Made by a program: the position numbers and the translations under genes. The notes beneath the pieces were generated by a model. It searched no databases. It was given only the letters and a program-made list of their open reading frames with translations, and was not told where the DNA came from. Shown piece by piece: positions 57,067-64,000 of a DNA stretch of 64,000 nt. The stretch covers positions 33,525,608 through 33,589,607 of the forward strand of contig NC_088300.1 in NCBI RefSeq assembly GCF_032854445.1. The letters run 5' to 3'. Source of the stretch: Liolophura sinensis (lineage: Eukaryota; Mollusca; Polyplacophora; Chitonida; Chitonidae). Position 1 is the stretch's first letter. Every line of letters begins with the position of its first letter.

Positions 57067-58726
57067 TTATTCCTGTTCATTGAGACTAAAACATGTACAG
57101 CAATATGGACTTTATTTTAAAATTTGGCAAGGTACATGAAAAGTGTGCTTCACTTCCATGAAGGTCATAGAGTGCCGTTACCTTCCAATACTGACGTTTT
57201 AGTGTTTGAACATGGAATACGTACTGGATTTGCCGCGTGTCCTTCGGACATCATTGAAAACTGCTGACTACTTTTCCTTTCAGGTAACCATCTTCCGTTC
57301 AAATTCAGAATTTGTGATGCTAATTTACTTAATGAAATTTGTCTTTGTGAATTTGAATTTTAGTGTTACTTTTTGGATTAACCACGTGGACTGTGATTTG
57401 GATACTTAGTTTACCATTTGACGAAACGATGAGAATTTGTAGCCTGCTTGACGGAGTTAATTAGAACATTTCACGCACCAAATCCACGCCCTCGTCAGAA
57501 GTGCAGAGAGAATTGTACAGGATTGATTAACAAGCGGAACGTAATTGAAAGCTATACTGTGAAACCTAGATCTGTAAGGGTCATGTTAATCTGGCACCAG
57601 GGCAACCTTTTAGATTTTCATAGCTCAGTATTATCTATCGGAGATCTGCCCAGTTCTGATGGGGACGCGTTTGACAAATCAAACATAGCAAATATAACTG
57701 AGGAGTAATATTGTTCAGTACTTAACCTCTTATAGCTGAAATTGGGCAATGTGTACAATCGTGCGAAAACCACAACACAGGTTTATGTAACATCCATTTG
57801 AATGTAATGTAGCATACAGGGAGATTTTTTTAAGCAGAGAGCATATTAAATGAAAGTGTTTACTGATGAATATGGTTACATTTACTTAAACGTTAAGTGC
57901 CATGTGTTAGTACACTTAAATGTCGATTTATCGGCCATAAGATTTACACAACTGACACGTTCACACAATATCGATACAATGAATACAGTTAGGCCTACTA
58001 TAAACGCATTCCTCACAGACTAGGGGAGAGCTGTGAGCAATGGTACCATGGTCGATGTAAGCTTTGTCAGCGTGTTGAATAATAAGGCAGACAGGGGCTG
58101 GAATAAAAGGGCTACGAAATAACACCTTAATTAAAGGTTTCCGATTCTAGTTAATCCGGGTGTTTTACATCAGTCCTGTTTGTGCAGGATTAATGAGGGT
58201 GAAATCGATTTCCCGGTAATCTCGTTTCGCTCTAGCCAAAGCCGTGGCACAAGAGACAGTATCTACGTGAGCCCTGACAGCAAGTTAGTCAATGATGACG
58301 CTCACTTAGCTCTGTCTAGTCCATTTACACTGTAAAGCTGACCATCACGCCAATTGCTGTACAAAGTGAACTGCCCTTAGGCTGAATTTATCATGAAATG
58401 AACCCACATATATACGTATACATATGTGCGTTTACGCGCAAGTATCACATAAAATAAAGCCGGAAAGAAAGTATGCAAGGGATAAATAAGTATACTGCAG
58501 AGTAATACGACTGAGATTTGGAGGTTTCCTTTCTTTCTAGGTTGGAAACCTTTATAATTCACTTAAAATGCGTTATAACAAAGATACAAATAAATTCTCT
58601 GATAAATTTTGCCTAAATTCGATTTTGAGTTTAAAATAAATCAGTTCGATATACAAATAACTCCAAATCTGGGATCACTCGTCAAAAGTAAGTTGCATAG
58701 AAGAAATTTTTATCATATTTCATTTT

Positions 58727-58770
58727 ATTAATTTATTGGACTGGCATTTAACACCGCACTCAAGAACTGC
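58727..58770 (-). mobile_element. SINE-A tail fragment
   Basis: 'ggactggcatttaacaccgc' followed by 'actcaagaa'. Confidence 0.55.
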
Positions 58771-61700
58771 TATCAGAAGTACATGTACTTGCATATAGCC
58801 CATCGCAGCCAGAGAAAGCTGTAATTCTTACTGCAACATTATGGGATAAAAGCTTCCGTTAGCTAAGACGTTGAGCTGTCGGTTTGCAGACTGAAGAATT
58901 TCCGATCTTATGTATTTGCAAAATATCACAAAAATCTTCCAAAAACATGCAAATCCGGACCGAAGAATGGCCCCTAAGGCGATGTTATTGTTTACGTCTA
59001 GCTTAAAAACACAAAAAAGCTATGCGAGTCACATGTCCTAAGCTAGATCTGCCCTATATCCAAAGCCACAGTCAAGAATCCTACATGACCTTTTCGCTTT
59101 TAGCTCTATAGCGAGAGTTAAGTGGCGGCAGCCGAAACGTTAGTGGGGCAAAAGCAAACCCAACAATGCCCAATTACCGCTCGTTAGATGTAAAGCTGAT
59201 GGCAACCAGGGCGAAACACAGTTAAATGGCTGATATCTGGACCGATCTTCTGTCATCCCCTGTCTAAGCAACCAGCTACGGAGCGGACATCTCTTCTGTC
59301 CTTTTTTTGACCTGGAAATACACTCAGCTGGGAGCCCCTATACTCTTGCAGGGAGTCGAGCAACAGTAATAATTATATTTCTTGGTGTGAACAGAAAAAA
59401 ACCCTTCATGCCTCCAATGAATAGAAAAACAAACATACATATATTTGTTCTCGGTGTACTAGTAATATATATTTGTATTTTACATCGTGTTTTACTGTCA
59501 AGATATTCTCGCAAACATTCCTCCGTATAGCAGCTCACATAAGTCCATGATCACTATATGCAGGTTGATGCTGTTACCCACTCTAGTTTACTGATGGTCG
59601 GCTTTGTATCAAAATGGTTCTGTACTAGCACAACGTGTGTCTTCATTAGGCGGTAGAGTGTATGACAAGTTGTAACCATAGATAACGATAAATAATATCC
59701 ACCCATGCAAGCTATAATTTGTTCTTTGCTGGAATACCACTTAACCAACAACATTCCAGATTCAGTGGAGACATGCTAATTCTGTCCTATTGCCTATGCA
59801 TTACATGGTCATCATGTTACTGTTGTTTAATGCGGTGATCAGGATTCTTCAGATATATCCCAGTCATCAGTATCACAGTTTGCAAGACCAACACACTTTG
59901 TTCTGTAGGAACAAAGGATTCTGTATCTGACAGACAGTTGTATAGAACGTCGTGAATATCACGAACCAACGATACCATATGCTAAAGAGAGTTATACTCG
60001 AAACATCGAAACCTGGATTCAAACAAGCGAAATTATTGGCCAAGGGAATGCATGACAGTCGCACCCAACCTTCCTTTTAACAGGCTCAGCTAGCGAGGGC
60101 CCAAATCTCGTAAAAATTGCTGACTAATCCCGCAAAAACGAGATCACCCATAACTGACGAGACTTACCCTCAGCAGAAATACCCATGCTTCCACTGGAAG
60201 CTTAATAAAGACTAATGTAAACGTAGCATTTATTTTCTGATACAGTTTTGAACAAATGGGTTTTTACAAAAGCCTTATATAAACAAAATCAATCTGAGAG
60301 TATTGGATCAGTCAAGCAGAATTGTACATTGTTTTCTATGCAAACTAGAAGTGTATGTCCTCCTAACTCTAATAAAGAATATGCGGATACAAAGGCCTGT
60401 GCAGTTGGGTGTCAAGTAATCCACCTTACTTGGTAATTCACCAAATGTTTAGCTGCATTCTGGCGAATATGGTGGCGAATGCTGTGTTGGAATCTTGCAC
60501 CTAGTTCACCGAGCTTGTTTAGTATAGCTGTATGTCTGTAAGTTAGACATGTATTCATCTAAGACTGACATAATATAAGTGAATTTATACTCAATAGTGG
60601 GTCCAGTGAATCTCAGAGTCGAGAACCGTTTCGTAATGTCCACGAACGAAGTCGGTTTCATACCCTTAGGATAACAGACCAGTTTGCGTTGAGCGACTCG
60701 AGGGAAATGCAATCTCGGCCAATCCGACTTGCCCAAGATCGTTTATGTCGAAATGGGCCTTTCTTGCTGGAAGGTAGTTGTCAAAGTCACGGGCAGGACA
60801 AACAAATTCCACCGAATTATCTTCGGCCGAGTTTCAAGAACCGTCCAGGCTGAAGCGAAATGGAATTAATCAGGCGATTGCTAACCTCACATGTTGTTCG
60901 TCTTCAAAGTCTTTCTGCCCAAGTCGGGGGATTCCCACTGACCTTTTTACGGGACACATCCTGACAGTGTTCCTAGAGCTTCCTGTGTCAATTTAGCGGG
61001 ATAAAAAATGATTTAGACGCCTTGGACAGTCACGACAACACATCGAGTACAGAAACCCATCTTCCCTTTCAACCAAGGCAAATTTAAAACAACTTAACCC
61101 AGATGTATTAAAAACGTCTTTCTAAGAGCTGCTTGCATCCGGCCAGTCGTCAGTCGAGAGATCTCATCCATGTTTTTATTTGACGTAAAAGACGACATAC
61201 AAAAAATTCAGATAAAGTGGGCTTCATTCTGCACCAGCGGGCTTAACGATCTCACAAAGGCTGTTCGTTGCATTCCTGGATTTACCCAGCAGGAGGAATT
61301 CTTTTTACACCTGGGTGTAAATTAGTCAGCAGCCTGTTGATATTGGGATTTTATATTGCTGCCATAAACTGCATAACCGTAACATCGTTGTTTGTTACAA
61401 GATACATTGTGAATTTACACATGCAACCTGGAGTCCTGTTACTCCTTCTAACTGAAATAACAATGAACGATGATTTTTTCCCCATTTAATCTGGTACAAC
61501 ATACAACATAATATATATTCTTTTCATAGTCTGTTTAGAGAGAATATCCAGTCGTGCAGGCTTTCGCATGCTGAAAATGTTGAATGAATAGTAAAGGAAA
61601 GTCAAATAATAGTGTACATCACTGTCTGATATTGACCTGTATCTGGTCGTGAAATCTGGTCTATCTATACCACCAGTTAACAACTAAGTAAGTATAAAAA

Positions 61701-63289
61701 GTAAAACGTTTAACACAAACCACCAAAGAAGTAGGAACGTACATGTAGTGCGAAATTAAGACGGATTCAAACAAAGAGTCAGCAGTTGTGAATGATGTTG
61801 GAAAGACGAATGAATGAAACCAGTAAACAAATCATGTACTGTGTCGCGATCCAATCTAACATCTAACACAACAAACACACGGCCAGTAACCCTCTTGACA
61901 GCGAATAAATAAAAAGATACCAACCCTGTATCAAGCAATGCATCACTCAGGGCGCAACATTGTTATATTTTGTAAACATTTGCGACAAAGGATTCGTGCT
62001 GAGCTATTGCTAATATCGGTAAAGTTTCACTTATTTTTATTAAGTGTACCTTCCGGTTCATTTTGTTCATTAACGACCTGCAGTATGGCAAACCGGTAAT
62101 GTCGGGCCGCTTCGTTGTCAGGTTAGGTAAAATACGATTGGATTGTAATGAAAATGCCTCTTACAAAATATTTTAATTAGGCAGCACTTAAACATTAAAG
62201 AATTGGGACAAGTAGAAGATACGGCCATTTAAGACACGGGATACATGTAACAAACGCTCGAGTGCGAGCATCATTGCACGTCTGAAGCCATTGTGTAGAT
62301 TTGTGCTCGTCCTGACGTAAATGGAAATGGTCTGGAAGATGAAAAAAACACCAAGAAAACCAGACAGAATAATACGTAATCAGTCCTTAGAACGCCATGT
62401 TTTAAATGCTTTTAAGTTTGCGAAAAGCAGCACCGTGAGACAAAATGTTTATCTCCATTTTCAACTAGTGGAGCGTTTATAGTCTTAAGTGGTGGGTTGG
62501 AATTGCTGAATGCTAATCTTCTATAGATGTTATTGTGCTTCGGGCTACTAGGCCTATATCAGAAGCTGATCTGGGTCGTGCCTGGCGCCCTGTATTTCCC
62601 TTCCCTCTCACCCGGCAATTAGCTGTGGAATACGCTCCCTGTCTTATCTATTTAACCCTGATCTGTAAGGTGTCGTCTCAACAGTGAGTGATTTCAAAAT
62701 AGAAATCGATTTACCTGGTGCCTTTTACGTTAATAAAACGGCCAGGAAATGAATTCCCGGATCGATGGAGCATAGAGGGATTTTGGCTTATTTTTATGTA
62801 CGCACGATTACGAGTTGGTTTTTAATCTGGACACGCCGTCATGCCGGAGAGCATTGGCCAACAACCACTGCATTTTTCGTGGATGGTTCCCAGCCAGCCC
62901 TGTTATCAGTCTTGATGTTACAGTCACTTGATACGGTGATTTGTCAGCTTAATTCTATCATTATACTGAATAACTGGTTACTCTGCGACAGGCCGTGGCA
63001 ATACAGTCGTTTTTGCCTCCTGGCAATTTGCCAACAGAAACTCGCTGCATTTATCAGCAGTAGCCATCCAGACACAGTTATCTCCCATGTTGCCTGATAC
63101 ATTCGCTATGAAGAACGGTCACACAGACGGGCTGCAGGGAAGGCATTGAGAACTAAATGCCATAGAGACAGTAAGTATTAGCAGTAAGGTACTAGCACCG
63201 ACAGGGGAATTAAAAACTGACTTGTATGCAAAAAAAAATCTGTACCATGCCGATTTTGAATGTAACAGACCGCATTGTACTGCTTGGAA

Positions 63290-63610
63290 CCAAACAGGAG
63301 AGTTTCGAGTCTGAACTCTTTTATCGCTAGTGGTAAAAATTATATATGGTGGCATGTGACCTGTGAATAATGGTAAGCAACCATTTTTGATCACTTTTAC
63401 TATAACATGGGCATTTTACAAAAGAACATTTCACAAAAAGCTGTTGGAAGCAGACGAACGATGGAGAGCAAAGAGGAGCTCAGCGTTTGTGAGGTTCCTG
63501 GAGGAGACAGGAGACTGATAAAATCAATGTTAACAAAGGTTGACTAACATGTTTGACTAACAAATCACGTGATATAGTAGGACTGTTTTACCTTTAACAA
63601 CAAAGGAGTT
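63290..63610 (-). repeat. Copy of the gene 1 intron 2 sequence
   Basis: Shares with about 2030-2360 the runs 'gcagacgaacgatgga', 'gtttcgagt...tcttttat' and 'aggattg/aggactgtttt..acctttaac' in the same order and orientation. It marks a duplicated lectin-gene segment 61 kb away. Between 63100 and 63290 I see nothing I can name. Confidence 0.6.
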
Positions 63611-63768
63611 CAAACTCGAAACTCACTTTTAAGCAGGCCGGTGCAAATCAGACCATCAATCAGTTTAGCCAGAACATAGACTGAAGAAAAATGCTATAGT
63701 CGAATATTTCGAACACATGAAGATGAAAGTAATGAAAGACGCCAGATGCACATTGATACTAAGAAGTA

Positions 63769-63860
63769 TGCCACTCTCTCCTTATGTTGTTCTCGATATG
63801 CTTACTCCAACTGATGTACACGATTCTGTTTAAAGACGAACATGCATCCTCGTAGGATGC
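63769..63860 (-). pseudogene. Probable relic of a third CTLD exon (N-terminal half)
   Basis: The minus strand reads SYEDACSSLNRIVYIS followed by a charged helix and ends R-R-E-W. This recalls the A-x-x-x-C...G-R-L-V-x-V pattern of exon 2 in genes 1 and 2, and the reading frame ends in the same split tryptophan codon (TG|G), but where gene 1 has donor GTATGT this copy has GCATAC. The double glycine is gone and no clear acceptor precedes it. Position supports the call: sequence at about 63290-63610 matches the gene 1 intron at about 2030-2360, and the distance from that match to the exon end is about 300 bases in both places. It could instead be a diverged working gene continuing past the window edge. 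Confidence 0.35.
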
Positions 63861-64000
63861 TAGGAAAATGGCTACACGCGGTAAGAAATGTGACGATAGA
63901 ACCCCGTGGAATTTGTATATGCTGAATCTACTTGACAAAGCAACCAACTCTGTACGGGTGCATAGGACTTCTGTCCTTGAGGTTCAAGCGGTGGACACGG

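Larger units (their letters stand above)
55911..63289. other. No recognised gene
   Basis: Except for two SINE tails, mostly unique-looking AT-rich sequence. Open frames such as 57448-57708 and 62765-63097 lack splice context and any domain I know. Confidence 0.45.

Noticed and set aside
62765-63097. 110-residue plus-strand open frame
   Set aside because: No recognisable domain and no splice signals that would fit.

Overview
The window is nuclear DNA from an invertebrate animal, most likely a mollusc. It is AT-rich, has long introns with GT-AG borders, no operons or ribosome-binding sites, and is full of short tRNA-derived retroposons whose tails read like 'cggcgtaaaacaccaatcaaataaat' (a tail I know from mollusc genomes). 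The mollusc assignment rests on memory of those repeats and of the protein types, not on a search. Only the first 13 kb and the last few hundred bases hold genes I can name.

Genes. Two C-type lectin (CTLD) genes lie head to head. Gene 1 runs leftward (exons 4189-4138, 2638-2467, 1097-871) and leaves the window before its end. Gene 2 runs rightward and appears complete (exons 6322-6376, 7102-7279, 8303-8523, 9731-10006, 11283 to about 11723, 12744-13066). Every junction except the end of gene 2 exon 5 joins in frame at good splice sites. Gene 2 reads as signal peptide, CTLD, PAN/apple-like domain, Ser/Thr-rich repeat stalk, CxCxC motif and one membrane helix near the C-terminus: a cell-surface lectin-type receptor or adhesion protein of about 497 residues. 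Gene 1 has the same signal-peptide and CTLD exon structure, so the two are paralogues that may share the 2.1-kb region between them. That region holds a minisatellite with higher-order structure, a TATA box for gene 2 and an unassigned exon-like open stretch on the minus strand (5989-5804). A likely third, decayed CTLD exon lies at the right edge (about 63769-63860, minus), next to sequence that matches an intron of gene 1.

The rest. From 13 to 63 kb I find no gene I can name. It consists of SINEs (two families, several with clear target-site duplications), three palindromic or TIR-bearing small elements, dispersed repeats, and two sets of diverged tandem segmental duplications: about 22.4-38 kb (five copies) and about 44.2-56 kb (four copies). 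One copy of the second set carries a SINE that its sister copies lack. A 200-base assembly gap lies at 21728-21927. Two long open stretches (27469-26954 and 36170-35883, minus) are unusual but unrecognised.
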